This document shows, piece by piece, positions 51,958-64,000 of a stretch of DNA of 64,000 nucleotides (the stretch's first letter is position 1; each line of letters starts with the position of its first letter). A model generated the notes under the pieces. The model was not told the origin of the DNA. It did no database searches and saw only the letters and a program-made list of their open reading frames with translations. The position numbers and the translations under genes were made by a program. This DNA comes from Alphaproteobacteria bacterium (lineage in GTDB: Bacteria > Pseudomonadota > Alphaproteobacteria > Reyranellales > Reyranellaceae), in contig JAFKFK010000012.1 in NCBI GenBank assembly GCA_017307275.1, forward strand, positions 1 through 64,000. The letters run 5' to 3'.

Positions 51958-53520
51958 CTAGCGCGTCGCCGAAACGGTCGGCGTGACCTGTGGGGGCGCC
52001 GGCTGCGGCGGCGGTGACGGCAGCGCCGGCGGCGCGGGATCTGCCTGCTTGAGCCCGCCGATGGGCGTCACGGCCGGCAGATCGGCCTGCTGCCATCCGC
52101 CGCCCAATGCTTTTACGAGGTTCGCGCTGGCGACGAGGCGATTGAGGCGGATGGTGAGCAGCGTCTGCTCGGCCGCCAGCGCCGTGGCCTGCGTCTGCAC
52201 GACGGTCGTATAGGGCACGGTGCCGACGCGATACTGGTTGAGCGACAGGCGCTCGGCCTCGCGGGCGGCGGCGACAGCCGCCCGCTGGACCCTCTCCTGC
52301 AGCACCAGGATGCGCTGCTGCGCGAGCGCATCCTCGACCTGCTGGAAGGCAGTCAGAATGGTCAGACGATAGGTCGCCACGGTGGCGTCGTAGTTCGCCC
52401 GCGCGCCCTGAAGCTGCGCGGAGAGCGCACCACCATCGAGCAAGGTTCCGGCAAGCTGCGGGCCGACCGACCAGACGGCATTGCCGAGTTGCAGCAACGA
52501 GCCCACCCCGCCGGCCAGGAAGCTGATCGACGCGCCCAGCGAGATCTGCGGATAGAAGGCGCCCTGCGCGACACCGATCTGCGCGTTGGCGGAAGCCATC
52601 CGGCGCTCCGCGCCGGCAATATCGGGACGCCGTTCGAGAAGCGTCGACGGGACGCCGGCATCGACTGTGGGCACGGTGAGTTGCGTGCGCGCCGGTGCGA
52701 TGCCGATCTCGGACGGCGCGCGACCGACCAGCAGGGCAATCGCATGCTCGAGCAGGGCGCGGTTGATACCTTCGTTTATGAGCTGCGCGCGTGTCTGCTC
52801 GTATTGCGCCTGTGCCTGCGCCAGGTCGACGCGCGAGACGATGCCGGCATCGACCTGGTTCTGCACGATCTGCATGGAACGGGCATAGGCGGCGACGGTC
52901 TCTTCATAGAGCCGCTTGCGATCATCGGAGATGCGTAGCCCGAAGTAATTCGTCGCAAGGTCGGTCTGCGCCGACAGCCGAGCATTGGCGAGATCGGCGT
53001 CGCTGGCCTGCGCCGCCGCCGAATCGCTTTCGATCTGGCGCCGCAGGTTGCCCCAGACATCGATCTCCCAGGCGAGCGTCGCGCCGGTCGTGTACTGACC
53101 TTGCGAGGAGTCGGCGCGCGTGACGGTCGTTGTCGTGCCGGTCCCGCGCAGGCCGCCCGTACCGACCTGCTGTGCCGCCCCGGTACCGCTGATCGTTGGA
53201 AAGAGCGCCGACTGGTCTTGCCGGACCAGCGCCCGTGCCCGTCGATAGCTGGCCTCGAACACCTTGAGGTTCTGGTTCGACACATCGATCTGCGCCGCCA
53301 GGCTATCGAGAGTCGGATCGCCATAGACCTGCCACCACGGTCCGCGATCGACGCCGTCGCGCGGTTGCGCGGGCTGGAAGACGGCCGCGGCCCCCGTGAC
53401 CGGCTCGGATTCCTTGTAGGCCGGCGTCGGCTTGGTGGCGGGCGGTGGACGCACATAGTCCGGCCCGACAAGACAACCCGAAACGAGGATGGCCGGCAGA
53501 AGCGCCGCGATGCGCCTCAT
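51958..53520 (-). CDS. RND efflux outer-membrane channel lipoprotein (OprM/NodT family)
   Basis: TolC-like channel of 520 residues. It has a lipoprotein signal peptide ending in VSGC (Cys near residue 16) followed by LVGPDYVRPP, the NodT-family start. Two OEP repeats follow, each with a long coiled-coil helical pair (for example QAQAQYEQTRAQLINEGINRALLEHAIALLVG and ERVQRAAVAAAREAERLSLNQYRVG), and the C-terminal tail is proline-rich. It joins the two pumps and the adaptor into a tripartite export system. It overlaps the pump gene upstream by 4 nt. Confidence 0.93.
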   Translation of the reverse strand: MRRIAALLPAILVSGCLVGPDYVRPPPATKPTPAYKESEPVTGAAAVFQPAQPRDGVDRGPWWQVYGDPTLDSLAAQIDVSNQNLKVFEASYRRARALVRQDQSALFPTISGTGAAQQVGTGGLRGTGTTTTVTRADSSQGQYTTGATLAWEIDVWGNLRRQIESDSAAAQASDADLANARLSAQTDLATNYFGLRISDDRKRLYEETVAAYARSMQIVQNQVDAGIVSRVDLAQAQAQYEQTRAQLINEGINRALLEHAIALLVGRAPSEIGIAPARTQLTVPTVDAGVPSTLLERRPDIAGAERRMASANAQIGVAQGAFYPQISLGASISFLAGGVGSLLQLGNAVWSVGPQLAGTLLDGGALSAQLQGARANYDATVATYRLTILTAFQQVEDALAQQRILVLQERVQRAAVAAAREAERLSLNQYRVGTVPYTTVVQTQATALAAEQTLLTIRLNRLVASANLVKALGGGWQQADLPAVTPIGGLKQADPAPPALPSPPPQPAPPQVTPTVSATR

Positions 53521-56500
53521 GCCGGCGCTCCCGTAGGGCCACCGGAGGCGCCGAGTGCGCGCGCCACACGGCTTGGCTGGTCGCGATCCCGACGACGGAA
53601 ACGATCGAGGTACAAGTAAATGACGGGCGTGGTGTAGAGGGTCAGGATCTGGCTCACGATGAGGCCGCCGATAATCGAGATGCCGAGCGGCCGGCGCAAC
53701 TCCGCGCCGTCGCCGAACCCGAGCGCCAGCGGAAGCGCGCCCAGGATCGCGGCCATGGTTGTCATCAGGATGGGACGGAAGCGCAACACGGCCGCTTCAT
53801 GAATGGCCACGGCCGGTTCCAGTCCCTCGCGACGCTCCCGTTCCAGGGCGACGTCGATCATCATGATGGCGTTCTTCTTCACAATGCCGATCAGCAGCAG
53901 GACACCGATCATGGCGATGATGCTGAACTCCACGCCCGAGAACTGGAGCGCCAGCAGGGCGCCGACGCCGGCCGACGGCAGGGTCGACAGGATGGTGATC
54001 GGGTGGATGTAACTCTCGTAGAGGATGCCGAGCACGATGTAGACCGCGGCAAGCGCCGCCAGCACAAGCAGGAGCTGGTTGTTTAGCGATTGCTGGAAGG
54101 CGCGTGCCGTGCCCTGGAATGACCCATGCAGGGTCGTCGGCACGCCGATCTCGCGCATCGTAGTGTTCACGTACGTCACGGCATCGCTCAGGGTCTTGCC
54201 CGGCGCCAGGTTGAAGGAAATGGTACTGGCCACGAACATGCTCTGGTGATTCACGGCCAGCGGCGTCGTTCCGTAGTCGTATCGGGTCAACTGCGTCAGC
54301 GGGACCAGCGTTTCGGCCGTGGTGCTGACGGCCGCTCCTGTCGAGGCGCCGCTACGGCCACCGATGGCAATTTGGTTGGTGCGGGCGTTGCGCAGTGCCT
54401 GGGCGGGATCGGTCGTAGCGGTTTTGGCGCCGGTGGCCGGCGAGGCCAGCGCACCAGCGATGCCACCTGACGTCTGCGTTCCACTCAGCGCCCCGCCCGA
54501 CGTGCTGACATAGATGTCCTTCAACGTCTCCGGGCTCTCCCACCATTGCGGCGCCACCTCCATGACGACGTGATACTGGTTGAGCGCATTGTAGATCGTT
54601 GAGACTTGGCGCTGGCCGAAGGCGTCGTAGAGCGTGGCCGAGATGCTGCGTGTGGACACACCGAGCCGGCTCGCCGCGTCACGGTCGATGGTGAGGTTGA
54701 TTTGCAGTCCACGCTGCTGCTGGTCGGAGTCAACGTCGGTGATGACGGACGTGTCCTTCTGCAACGCCTCGGTCAGCTTCGGCCCCCAGGTGTAGAGATC
54801 GGGCAACGAATCCGCCTGCAGGGTGAACTGGTACAACGCATTGCTCTGCCGGCCGCCGACGCGGATGTCCTGTACCGATTGCAGGAAGAGCATTGCGCCT
54901 GGCACCTGGGCGAGCTTCGGCCGGAGCCGCGCGATCACCTGGTCGGCCGAGACGTCGCGCTCGCCGAGCGGCTTCAGGGTCGCGAACATGAAGCCGGAGT
55001 TGGTCTGGAAGCCACCGGTGAAGCCCGCAACGCTCTCGATCGCCGGATCGGCCCGCACGATCTCGATGAACTGGCGGAACTTCCGGCGCATCGCCTGGAA
55101 GGAGATGCTCTGGTCGGCGCGAATACCGCCCACAATGCGGCCGGTGTCCTGCTGCGGAAAGAAGCCCTTGGGGATGCTGACGTAGAGATGGATGTTGAGC
55201 AGCACCGTCCCCAGGAAGACCAGGATGGTGATCAGCGGGTGGCGCAGCACCAGACCCAGGCTCCGGGCGTACAGGGTCTGCAGCAGCGCGAATCCCCGCT
55301 CGCTCACGCGAAAGAACCAGCCCGGCGGCCGATCCTGCGGCTGGCGCAGCACGTAAGCGCACATCATCGGCGTCGTGGTGAGCGACACGACCATGGAAAT
55401 GACGATGGCCACCGACAGGGTAACGGCAAACTCGCGGAACAAGCGGCCGACGATGCCGCCCATCAGCAGGATCGGGATGAACACCGCAATCAGCGACAAG
55501 CTCATCGAGACGACGGTGAAGCCGACCTCGCGGGCGCCCTTGAGCGCGGCCTCGATCCGCGACATCCCCTCTTCGATGTGCCGCGAGACGTTCTCCAGCA
55601 CGATGATCGCGTCGTCGACCACGAAGCCTGCCGCGATGGTCATCGCCATCAGCGACAGGTTGTTGAGGCTGTAGCCCAGCAGGTACATGCCGCCGAAGGT
55701 GGCGATCAGCGACACCGGCACGGTGACGGCCGCAACAAACCCGGCCCGCGCCGAGCGCAGGAAGGCGAACGTGACGAGCACCACCAGGATCACGCCGATC
55801 ACCAGGGCGGAGCCCACTTCCTTGAGCGCGGCTCGGATCGTGGTAGTGCGGTCCGCCACGACATTGAGGTCGACGTCGTTGGGCATCGCCGCCTGGAGTT
55901 CGGGCAGCAGTTCCTTGATCGCGTCGACCGTCTCGATGATGTTGGCGTTGGGCTGCTTGTAGATGATCACCAGCACCGAACGCTTGCCATTGGCCTGGCC
56001 TTCGTTGCGGATGTCCTCGGTCGAATCGATCACCTCGGCCACGTCGGACAGCCGGACGGGCGCGCCGTTGCGCCAGGCGATGATCAGCGAGCGGTACTGG
56101 TCGGCCGCAGTCGCCTGATCGTTCGAATAGATCTGGTACCGGCGGTCGCCATCCTCGATCGCGCCCTTGGGCGAATTGGCGTTGGCAGCCGCCAGCGCAG
56201 CGCGCACGCTCTCCAGGCCGATGGCGTATTTGTTCAGGGCCGTCGGGTTGATCTCGACCCGCACCGCCGGCAGGGAGCTGCCGCCGAGCTGGACCTGCCC
56301 CACCCCGCTCACCTGGCTGATCTTCTGCTGCAGGATGTTGGACGCCGCGTCGAACAGGCGGCCCTGGCCCAGCGTGTTGGACGTCAGCGCGATCACCATG
56401 ACCGGCGCGTCGGCAGGGTTGATCTTGCGATACTGCGGATTGTTGCGCAGATCCGTCGGCATGTCGGCGCGCGCCGCATTGATCGCGGCCTGCACGTCGC

Positions 56501-56816
56501 GCGCCGCGCCATCGATGTCGCGCGACAGGTCGAACTGCAGGATGATGCGCGAGTTACCGACCGTACTCGACGAGGTGATCTCGGAAACGCCGGCAATGGC
56601 GCCCAGCCGGCGTTCCAGCGGCGTGGTCACGCTGGTCGCCACCGTTTCCGGCGAAGCGCCGGGCAGGTTGGCCGAGACCGAGATGGTCGGGAAATCGACC
56701 TTGGGCAGCGGCGAGACCGGCAGCTTGAAGAAAGCCACCAACCCCGCCAATGCCAGGCCAATCGTCAACAGGGTCGTGGCGACTGGCCGCGCGATGAAGG
56801 GCGCCGACAGATTCAC
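53517..56816 (-). CDS. RND efflux pump subunit (MdtC-type)
   Basis: Inner-membrane proton/drug antiporter of 1099 residues. It starts at GTG 56816, overlapping the first pump's stop (GTGA). TM1 reads [27 protein letters not shown]; the proton-relay aspartate pair is in [22 protein letters not shown] near residue 400; the second-half segment with [24 protein letters not shown] completes the pump. Around residues 735-790 a Ser/Gly/Thr/Ala-rich stretch interrupts the docking domain ([18 protein letters not shown], then [17 protein letters not shown]); MdtC-like proteins have a similar but often shorter insert. Such B-C pairs act as heterotrimers. Confidence 0.94.
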   Translation of the reverse strand: MNLSAPFIARPVATTLLTIGLALAGLVAFFKLPVSPLPKVDFPTISVSANLPGASPETVATSVTTPLERRLGAIAGVSEITSSSTVGNSRIILQFDLSRDIDGAARDVQAAINAARADMPTDLRNNPQYRKINPADAPVMVIALTSNTLGQGRLFDAASNILQQKISQVSGVGQVQLGGSSLPAVRVEINPTALNKYAIGLESVRAALAAANANSPKGAIEDGDRRYQIYSNDQATAADQYRSLIIAWRNGAPVRLSDVAEVIDSTEDIRNEGQANGKRSVLVIIYKQPNANIIETVDAIKELLPELQAAMPNDVDLNVVADRTTTIRAALKEVGSALVIGVILVVLVTFAFLRSARAGFVAAVTVPVSLIATFGGMYLLGYSLNNLSLMAMTIAAGFVVDDAIIVLENVSRHIEEGMSRIEAALKGAREVGFTVVSMSLSLIAVFIPILLMGGIVGRLFREFAVTLSVAIVISMVVSLTTTPMMCAYVLRQPQDRPPGWFFRVSERGFALLQTLYARSLGLVLRHPLITILVFLGTVLLNIHLYVSIPKGFFPQQDTGRIVGGIRADQSISFQAMRRKFRQFIEIVRADPAIESVAGFTGGFQTNSGFMFATLKPLGERDVSADQVIARLRPKLAQVPGAMLFLQSVQDIRVGGRQSNALYQFTLQADSLPDLYTWGPKLTEALQKDTSVITDVDSDQQQRGLQINLTIDRDAASRLGVSTRSISATLYDAFGQRQVSTIYNALNQYHVVMEVAPQWWESPETLKDIYVSTSGGALSGTQTSGGIAGALASPATGAKTATTDPAQALRNARTNQIAIGGRSGASTGAAVSTTAETLVPLTQLTRYDYGTTPLAVNHQSMFVASTISFNLAPGKTLSDAVTYVNTTMREIGVPTTLHGSFQGTARAFQQSLNNQLLLVLAALAAVYIVLGILYESYIHPITILSTLPSAGVGALLALQFSGVEFSIIAMIGVLLLIGIVKKNAIMMIDVALERERREGLEPAVAIHEAAVLRFRPILMTTMAAILGALPLALGFGDGAELRRPLGISIIGGLIVSQILTLYTTPVIYLYLDRFRRRDRDQPSRVARALGASGGPTGAPA

Positions 56817-59800
56817 GGTGCCCCCTCGCCCACCTCGCCGCGAAGCGGGTGGAGCGGCGTATCGGGCGGCAGGCCGCGCAGGCGACGGCCCAGCCGGTCG
56901 AAGGCGAGATAGATCACCGGCGTCGTGAAAAGCGTCAGCACCTGGCTCACGATCAGACCGCCCACGATGGTGAGGCCGAGCGGCTGGCGCAGCTCCGATC
57001 CCGTGCCGGTACCCAGCATCAGGGGCAACGCGCCGACCAGGGCGGCGACGGTGGTCATGAGGATCGGCCGGAAACGCAACAGACAGGCTTGATGAATCGC
57101 TTCGCGCGGCGACTTGCCTTCGTTGCGTTCGGCATCGAGGGCGAAGTCGATCATCATGATCGCGTTCTTCTTCACGATGCCGATCAGCAGCACGATGCCG
57201 ATGATGGCGACCACGGTGAGTTCGCTGCCCGCCAGCATCAGTGCCCACAGCGCACCGATGCCTGCCGACGGCAGAGTGGAGAGGATTGTGATCGGGTGGA
57301 TATAGCTCTCGTAGAGCACGCCCAGCACGATATAGACGGTGACGATGGCGGCCAGGATCAGCAGGAGCTGGCTGTCGAGCGACTTCTGGAACGCGAGCGC
57401 CGCACCCTGGAAGTGTGTCGTGATGGACCGCGGCATGCCGATCTCGCGCTGCGCCTCGACGATGGCGTTGACCGCATCGCCCAGCGCATAGCCAGGCGCC
57501 AGGTTGAAGGAGATGGTGGTGGCCGGGAACTGGCCGAAACGGTCGAGCCGGAGCGGCGCGGCCCGCTCCTCGAACGTCGCGATGGCCGATAGCGGCACCT
57601 GCTTGCCGGCCTGCGACCCGGGTAGATAGAGATTGTTCAACGCTTCGAGCGAGCGCCCCAGCATCGGATCGACTTCATAGATGACGCGATACTGGTTCGA
57701 TTGCGTGTAGACGGTCGAGACGATGCGCTGGCCGAAGATGTCGTAGAGCACGTTGTTGACGGTCGCGGCCGTAATGCCGAAACGGGCCGCCGCATCCCTG
57801 TCGATCTTGATGAACATCGACAGGCCCTTGTTCTGCAGGTCGCTCGTCACATCGACGAGCTGCGGCAGAAGGTTGAGCCGCTCCATCAGACGGGGCACCC
57901 AGACGTCGAATTCGTCGACCTTGGCGCTTTCCAAAACGAACTGATACTGCGTGCGGCTCACGGTCGAATCGATCGTGAGGTCCTGCACCGGCTGCATGTA
58001 GAGCGATATGCCCACGACGGACGCCGCTTCGCGCTGCAGGCGGCGGATGATCTGCGTCGCCGACAGCGAGCGCTCGCCGCGCGGCTTCAGGTTGATCAGC
58101 ATGCGGCCCGAGTTCAGCGTCGGGTTGGTTCCATCGACACCGATAAAGGAGGCGAGGCCGGCGACATCGGGATCCTTCAGGAGGACCTCCGCGAGAGCCT
58201 GCTGGCGCTTGCTCATGGCATCGAAGGAAACGCTCTGCGGCGCCTCGGTGACGGCCTGGATCAGCCCGGTATCCTGCACCGGAAAGAAGCCCTTCGGCAC
58301 GACGACATAGAGGAACACCGTCAACGCCACCGTACCGACCGAAACCAGCAAGGTCAGCGTCTGATGTCGGAACACCACGACCAGGCAGCGATCGTAGAAG
58401 TCGATCAGGCGGGCGAACCAGCGCGCGCCCATCGCCTGCTCCTCGCCGCCGGCATGGGCACGGGTTTCGCTCGCCGTTTCAGGGGCAGCTGCCGCATGCG
58501 GCCGCTGGCGAAGGAGCTGGGCGCACAACATCGGCACCAGGGTCAGCGACACCACGGCCGAGATCAGGATGGTGACGGAGAGGGTAACGGCGAACTCGCT
58601 GAACAGCCGGCCCACGACGTCGCTCATGAACAGCAACGGAATCAACACGGCGATCAGCGAAACGGTGAGCGACACCACGGTGAAGGCGATCTGCTTCGAC
58701 CCTTTGAGGGACGCCGCCAGGGGATCCTCGCCGCGCTCGATGTAACGGGCGATGTTCTCGATCATCACGATCGCATCGTCGACCACGAAGCCGGTGGCGA
58801 TGGTCAACGCCATGATCGACAGGTTGTTCAGGCTGAAGCCTGCGAGATACATGACCGCCAGGGTGCCGACCAGCGACAGCGGCACCGACAGGCTCGGGAT
58901 CAGCGTGGCGCGGGCGTCCCCTAAGAAGGCGAAGATCACCGCCACGACCAGGATCACCGCGAAGGTGAGCTCAATCTGGACGTCGCGCACCGAGGCGCGG
59001 ATCGTCACCGTGCGGTCGGTCAGCACGGCAACGTCGAGCGAGTTCGGCAGAGTCTCGCGAAGCTGCGGCAACAGCTCCTTGATGCGATCGACGACGTCGA
59101 TGACGTTGGCGCCGGGCTGTCGCTGGACGTTCACGATGACGGCCTGGACACTGTTGGCCCATGCCGCGATGCGGTTGTTCTCCTGTCCCTCCTCGACCGT
59201 CGCCACGTCGCGGATGCGCACCGGCGCACCGTTACGGTAGGCCACGACGATGTCGCGGAACGTGTCGGGATCGGTGATCTGATCGTTGGCGTTGATGGTG
59301 AGGGCCCGCGCCGGCCCGTCGAAATTGCCCTTGGGCGTATTCACGTTGGCGTTCGAGATCACGGTACGCAGATCGTCGATGTTGAGGCCGTAGGCGGCGA
59401 GCGCCGTCGGATTGGCACGGATGCGCACGCCGGGCTTCTGTCCGCCTTCGAGGCTCACCAGGCCGACGCCGGGAAGCTGCGAAATCTTCTGTGCGAGTCT
59501 CGTATCGACCAGATCGTGGACCTTGGTCAGCGGCTCCGAGCGCGACGTGATGGCCAGCGTCAGGACCGGCGCGTCGGCCGGATTGACCTTGGCGTAGATC
59601 GGTGGCGCCGGCAGGTCGCCCGGCAGCAGGTTGCCCGCGGCATTGATCGCGGCCTGCACCTGCTGCTCGGCGATATCGAGGCCGAGCTTCAGGTCGAACT
59701 GCAGAGTGATGGCCGATGCGCCCGCCGAACTGGTCGAGGTCATCTGGTTGAGACCGGGCATCTGCCCGAACTGGCGTTCGAGCGGCGCCGTGACCGACGT

Positions 59801-59980
59801 CGTCATCACCTCCGGACTGGCGCCAGGATAGAGCGTCAGCACGCGGATGGTCGGGTAGTCGACCTGGGGAAGGGCGGAGAGCGGCAGGAAGCGGTAGGCG
59901 ATGATGCCCACCAGCATGATCGCCACCATCAACAGCGAGGTGGCGACCGGCCGTTCGATGAAAATCCGCGACGGATTCAT
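56813..59980 (-). CDS. RND efflux pump subunit (MdtB-type)
   Basis: Inner-membrane RND transporter of 1055 residues: TM1 [37 protein letters not shown], the aspartate pair in [27 protein letters not shown] near residue 405, and the second membrane block beginning [30 protein letters not shown] short charged, Ala/Glu-rich loop ([21 protein letters not shown]) sits between the helical blocks. It follows the adaptor gene by 12 bp and precedes the MdtC-type pump, with which it probably forms a mixed trimer. Confidence 0.95.
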   Translation of the reverse strand: MNPSRIFIERPVATSLLMVAIMLVGIIAYRFLPLSALPQVDYPTIRVLTLYPGASPEVMTTSVTAPLERQFGQMPGLNQMTSTSSAGASAITLQFDLKLGLDIAEQQVQAAINAAGNLLPGDLPAPPIYAKVNPADAPVLTLAITSRSEPLTKVHDLVDTRLAQKISQLPGVGLVSLEGGQKPGVRIRANPTALAAYGLNIDDLRTVISNANVNTPKGNFDGPARALTINANDQITDPDTFRDIVVAYRNGAPVRIRDVATVEEGQENNRIAAWANSVQAVIVNVQRQPGANVIDVVDRIKELLPQLRETLPNSLDVAVLTDRTVTIRASVRDVQIELTFAVILVVAVIFAFLGDARATLIPSLSVPLSLVGTLAVMYLAGFSLNNLSIMALTIATGFVVDDAIVMIENIARYIERGEDPLAASLKGSKQIAFTVVSLTVSLIAVLIPLLFMSDVVGRLFSEFAVTLSVTILISAVVSLTLVPMLCAQLLRQRPHAAAAPETASETRAHAGGEEQAMGARWFARLIDFYDRCLVVVFRHQTLTLLVSVGTVALTVFLYVVVPKGFFPVQDTGLIQAVTEAPQSVSFDAMSKRQQALAEVLLKDPDVAGLASFIGVDGTNPTLNSGRMLINLKPRGERSLSATQIIRRLQREAASVVGISLYMQPVQDLTIDSTVSRTQYQFVLESAKVDEFDVWVPRLMERLNLLPQLVDVTSDLQNKGLSMFIKIDRDAAARFGITAATVNNVLYDIFGQRIVSTVYTQSNQYRVIYEVDPMLGRSLEALNNLYLPGSQAGKQVPLSAIATFEERAAPLRLDRFGQFPATTISFNLAPGYALGDAVNAIVEAQREIGMPRSITTHFQGAALAFQKSLDSQLLLILAAIVTVYIVLGVLYESYIHPITILSTLPSAGIGALWALMLAGSELTVVAIIGIVLLIGIVKKNAIMMIDFALDAERNEGKSPREAIHQACLLRFRPILMTTVAALVGALPLMLGTGTGSELRQPLGLTIVGGLIVSQVLTLFTTPVIYLAFDRLGRRLRGLPPDTPLHPLRGEVGEGAP

Positions 59981-59992
59981 GTCGCGGCCTGA

Positions 59993-61330
59993 TTACTGGC
60001 TGGGTGCGGTCGGCTGTGCCGCAGCAGCACCACCGGCGCCGCCGGCACCACCGCCGTTGGCCTGCTGGCGCCGCCTCTGGCCCTGCTGCCCCTGATCGTG
60101 TTGTCCCTGGCCCTGCTGCTCCTGCACTTTGACGTCCGGGGCTTTGGCGTCCGGCACCGCCGCAGCGACCGGCGGACCCGCCGCAGCGCGTGGCGTCGCG
60201 CCGGGACGGCGGATCTTGGCGCCGTCGCGCAGACGATCGACGCCGTCGATCACGACCTGGTCGCCGACCTGCAGGCCCTTCAGGATGGCAACCTTGTCGC
60301 CATCCGACGCGCCGAGTTCGACGACGCGGATCGTCACCGTATCGTCGGGCTTCACCAGATAGACGAACGTTCCGGGCTGACCGCGCTGGATGGCGGCAAT
60401 CGGCACGACGGTCGCATCCGTCACCGTGTCGACCAGCAGCCGGATGTTCACGAACTGATTGGGAAAGAGGCTCTCGTCGGCGTTCTCGAACACAGCGCGC
60501 AGGCGCACCGTGCCGGTGGTCGTATCGATCACGTTGTCCGTCGTATCGAGCCGGCCGAGCGCCAGTTCGTTCTTCTGCGACCGGTCGAACACGCGCACTT
60601 CCAGATTGGCACCGGCCGCCAGCCGCTTGCGAACCTGCGGCAACGTATCCTCGGGGATCGTGAAGATTACCGAGATCGGCTGAACCTGGATGATGACGCA
60701 GATGCTGGTCGCATCGCTCATCGTCACGTAGTTGCCCTTGTCCACCAGACGCAGGCCGATCTTGCCGGTGAGCGGCGCCACGATGCGCGTGTAAGTGACG
60801 TTGAGCTTGGCGGCGTCGACCAGCGCCTGGTCGATCACCAGCGCGGCCTCGTACTGCCGTACCAGCGCGACCTGCGTGTCGTACTGCTGACGGGCAATCG
60901 AATCCTGCGCCACAAGCTTCTTGTAGCGTTCGAGGTCAGCCTGGGCGTTCTTGAGCAGCGCCTCGTCCTTCTGCTGCTGGCCAAGCGCCTGCTGCAGGGC
61001 AACGTCGTAGGGACGCGGGTCGACCAGGGCGAGCAGATCACCCTGCTTCACCGCCTGGCCTTCCTTGAAATAGACGTCCATGAGCTGGCCGGTGATCTGG
61101 GTCTTCACGTTGACTGTCGCCAGCGGCGTGACCGTGCCTAACGCCCTAATTGTAATGGGGATATCGCCCTTGGCAGCGGTCGCCAGGCCGACCGGAACGG
61201 CAGCTCCCGCGGCGAAGCGCGCGCCCTGGCGAGCAGGCGGCGTCGAGCCCGACTGCGAAATATACCAGCCTGCGCCAGCAACAATGGCCAGCCCGAGGCC
61301 GATCCCGAGCAGGGTTCGCAGCCGTTTCAT
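59993..61330 (-). CDS. RND efflux periplasmic adaptor (MdtA-type)
   Basis: Membrane-fusion protein of 445 residues. It has an N-terminal signal anchor ([20 protein letters not shown]), the lipoyl-like half motif [40 protein letters not shown], a helical hairpin ([27 protein letters not shown]), the second lipoyl half ([21 protein letters not shown]), and beta-barrel/MP domains. The C-terminal ~55 residues are a Gln/Gly/Ala-rich tail that is probably disordered and is unusually long. The gene opens the adaptor-pump-pump-channel operon. Confidence 0.94.
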   Translation of the reverse strand: MKRLRTLLGIGLGLAIVAGAGWYISQSGSTPPARQGARFAAGAAVPVGLATAAKGDIPITIRALGTVTPLATVNVKTQITGQLMDVYFKEGQAVKQGDLLALVDPRPYDVALQQALGQQQKDEALLKNAQADLERYKKLVAQDSIARQQYDTQVALVRQYEAALVIDQALVDAAKLNVTYTRIVAPLTGKIGLRLVDKGNYVTMSDATSICVIIQVQPISVIFTIPEDTLPQVRKRLAAGANLEVRVFDRSQKNELALGRLDTTDNVIDTTTGTVRLRAVFENADESLFPNQFVNIRLLVDTVTDATVVPIAAIQRGQPGTFVYLVKPDDTVTIRVVELGASDGDKVAILKGLQVGDQVVIDGVDRLRDGAKIRRPGATPRAAAGPPVAAAVPDAKAPDVKVQEQQGQGQHDQGQQGQRRRQQANGGGAGGAGGAAAAQPTAPSQ

Positions 61331-61401
61331 CGCTTAGATACACCCTAGAAAAGCGGTCAGTTACATATACTACGAACCGAACCGCACGAGTCTCCCCCAC
61401 C

Positions 61402-61457
61402 GATAAGGCGGGCGCAAGGCAACCCGCCTCATCCGGTCCGTCTACACCAAGTAGACG
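61402..61457 (-). terminator. Tandem hairpins after thiC
   Basis: Two strong hairpins follow thiC on its strand. The first, 61439-61457, has a perfect 7-bp stem (CGTCTAC/GTAGACG) beginning one base after the stop. The second, 61402-61433, has an 11-position stem with one mismatch around GGCGGG/CCCGCC and a 10-base loop. Neither is followed by a U-run, but together they make a plausible end for thiC before the efflux operon starts at 61330. Confidence 0.55.
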
Positions 61458-61458
61458 C

Positions 61459-63462
<2,004 letters not shown>

Positions 63463-63553
63463 ACGGAAGAATAAGACGCGGAATCGTGGAGAGGAAGCAA
63501 AGATAAACGCCAGCCCAGCAAATCGGTCATGTTCGGATGGTATCGCTCGTGCA

Positions 63554-64000
63554 ATGCGTGCACGACGACTGAGCTTTCGGCTGCTGATCCTGACGGCGCT
63601 GTCGTCATTCGCAGTGGCGATGCCGGCAGTGGCGCAGTCGCTCGGCGAAGCGCTGAAGAGCTTCATCCATGATGACGCCACGGCGACGGTGCATCTGCGT
63701 AGCTTCTACATGGACCGCACCAACGTCTCGCCGCCGAACTATGTGGCCTGGGCCGGCGGCGGCTGGATCGGCTACCAGTCGGGCTGGCTCTACGACACAC
63801 TCCAGATTGGCGCCGTCGGCTATACAACGCAGCCGCTGTGGGCGCCGCCCAGCACCAGCGGCACGCAGCTTCTGAAGACGGGGCAGTACGGCTTCTTCAT
63901 TCTCGGCCAGGGCTACGCGTCGGTCCGGGCGAAGGGCCAGACCTTCACGGCCTATCGCCAGATCATCGACGAGCTGGAAGTGAATCCCAACGACGACCGG
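63554..64000 (+). CDS. OprD-family outer-membrane porin, 3'-truncated by the window edge
   Basis: The first 149 residues are visible. A signal peptide (LSFRLLILTALSSFAVAMPAVA, cleaved near AQS) leads into the OprD-type start: DATATVHLRSFYMDRTN, then AWAGGGWIGYQSGWLYDTLQIGAVGYTTQPLWAPP, TGQYGFFILGQGYASVRAKGQTFTAYRQIIDELEVNPNDDR. These match the outer-membrane porin family for small organic solutes such as basic amino acids or aromatics. The ATG at 63554 is preceded only by a weak GGATGG stretch. It is divergent from thiC, with the TPP leader in between. Confidence 0.88.
   Translation, partial: MRARRLSFRLLILTALSSFAVAMPAVAQSLGEALKSFIHDDATATVHLRSFYMDRTNVSPPNYVAWAGGGWIGYQSGWLYDTLQIGAVGYTTQPLWAPPSTSGTQLLKTGQYGFFILGQGYASVRAKGQTFTAYRQIIDELEVNPNDDR

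Noticed and set aside
54606..56912. A 768-codon plus-strand frame opposite the RND pump
   Set aside because: Antisense shadow of the pump gene with repetitive His/Arg/Gln composition.

Overview
This is a GC-rich, gene-dense chromosomal window. It has short intergenic gaps, many ATGA/GTGA start-stop overlaps, and gene families typical of Alphaproteobacteria: an FdsGBA-type soluble NAD formate dehydrogenase, PotD-type ABC systems, a DUF2817 peptidase, an OprD-like porin and a GC-rich palindromic intergenic repeat of the kind seen in Bradyrhizobium and its relatives. I infer a free-living, metabolically versatile alphaproteobacterium (Hyphomicrobiales or a Reyranella-like lineage); the sequence alone does not fix the genus. 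I see no tRNA, rRNA, IS element, phage gene or CRISPR array.

Layout. 0-7 kb: 3'-part of gltB, an EamA exporter, an enoyl-CoA hydratase-like protein and the 3-oxoacid CoA-transferase pair scoAB. 7-15.3 kb: OmpA-like and SYLF envelope proteins, then a cobalamin nucleotide-loop cluster (cobU/P, methyltransferase, phosphatase, cobS on the minus strand; cobT on the plus strand), split by an adenylate cyclase-TolB-like-TPR protein. 15.3-30.9 kb: two polyamine/opine-type ABC uptake modules transcribed divergently from one 169-bp control region, each ending in a related FAD amine oxidase; the right-hand module adds an amidase, a LysR regulator, a DUF2817 peptidase-like protein and an orphan family-5 binding protein. 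30.9-35.8 kb: ExbB-ExbD-TonB with PepSY and DUF3649 iron-uptake proteins and a decayed ECF sigma factor, but no TonB receptor. 35.9-39.5 kb: TetR regulator with a perfect palindromic operator, a TauD-like dioxygenase, a CMD-family protein, a 64-residue protein and an aldo/keto reductase.

39.5-46.5 kb: NAD-dependent formate dehydrogenase operon fdsG-B-A-D, translationally coupled to an atypical SDR, behind a LysR regulator and a clear LysR-type box. 46.6-51.8 kb: a circularly permuted, exported D-amino-acid-oxidase-like lipoprotein, DNA polymerase IV, a YdjA-like nitroreductase, a leucine-carboxyl-methyltransferase-type protein and metY. 52-61.3 kb: a complete tripartite RND efflux operon with an adaptor, two MdtB/MdtC-type pumps and an outer-membrane channel. 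61.4-64 kb: thiC behind a TPP riboswitch whose expression platform appears to hide the ribosome binding site, then the start of an OprD-family porin.

The most unusual items are the permuted D-amino-acid oxidase (46601-47767), the mirrored ABC/amine-oxidase supercluster with a possible shared LysR motif, and the receptor-less TonB/iron region with a sigma-factor remnant.
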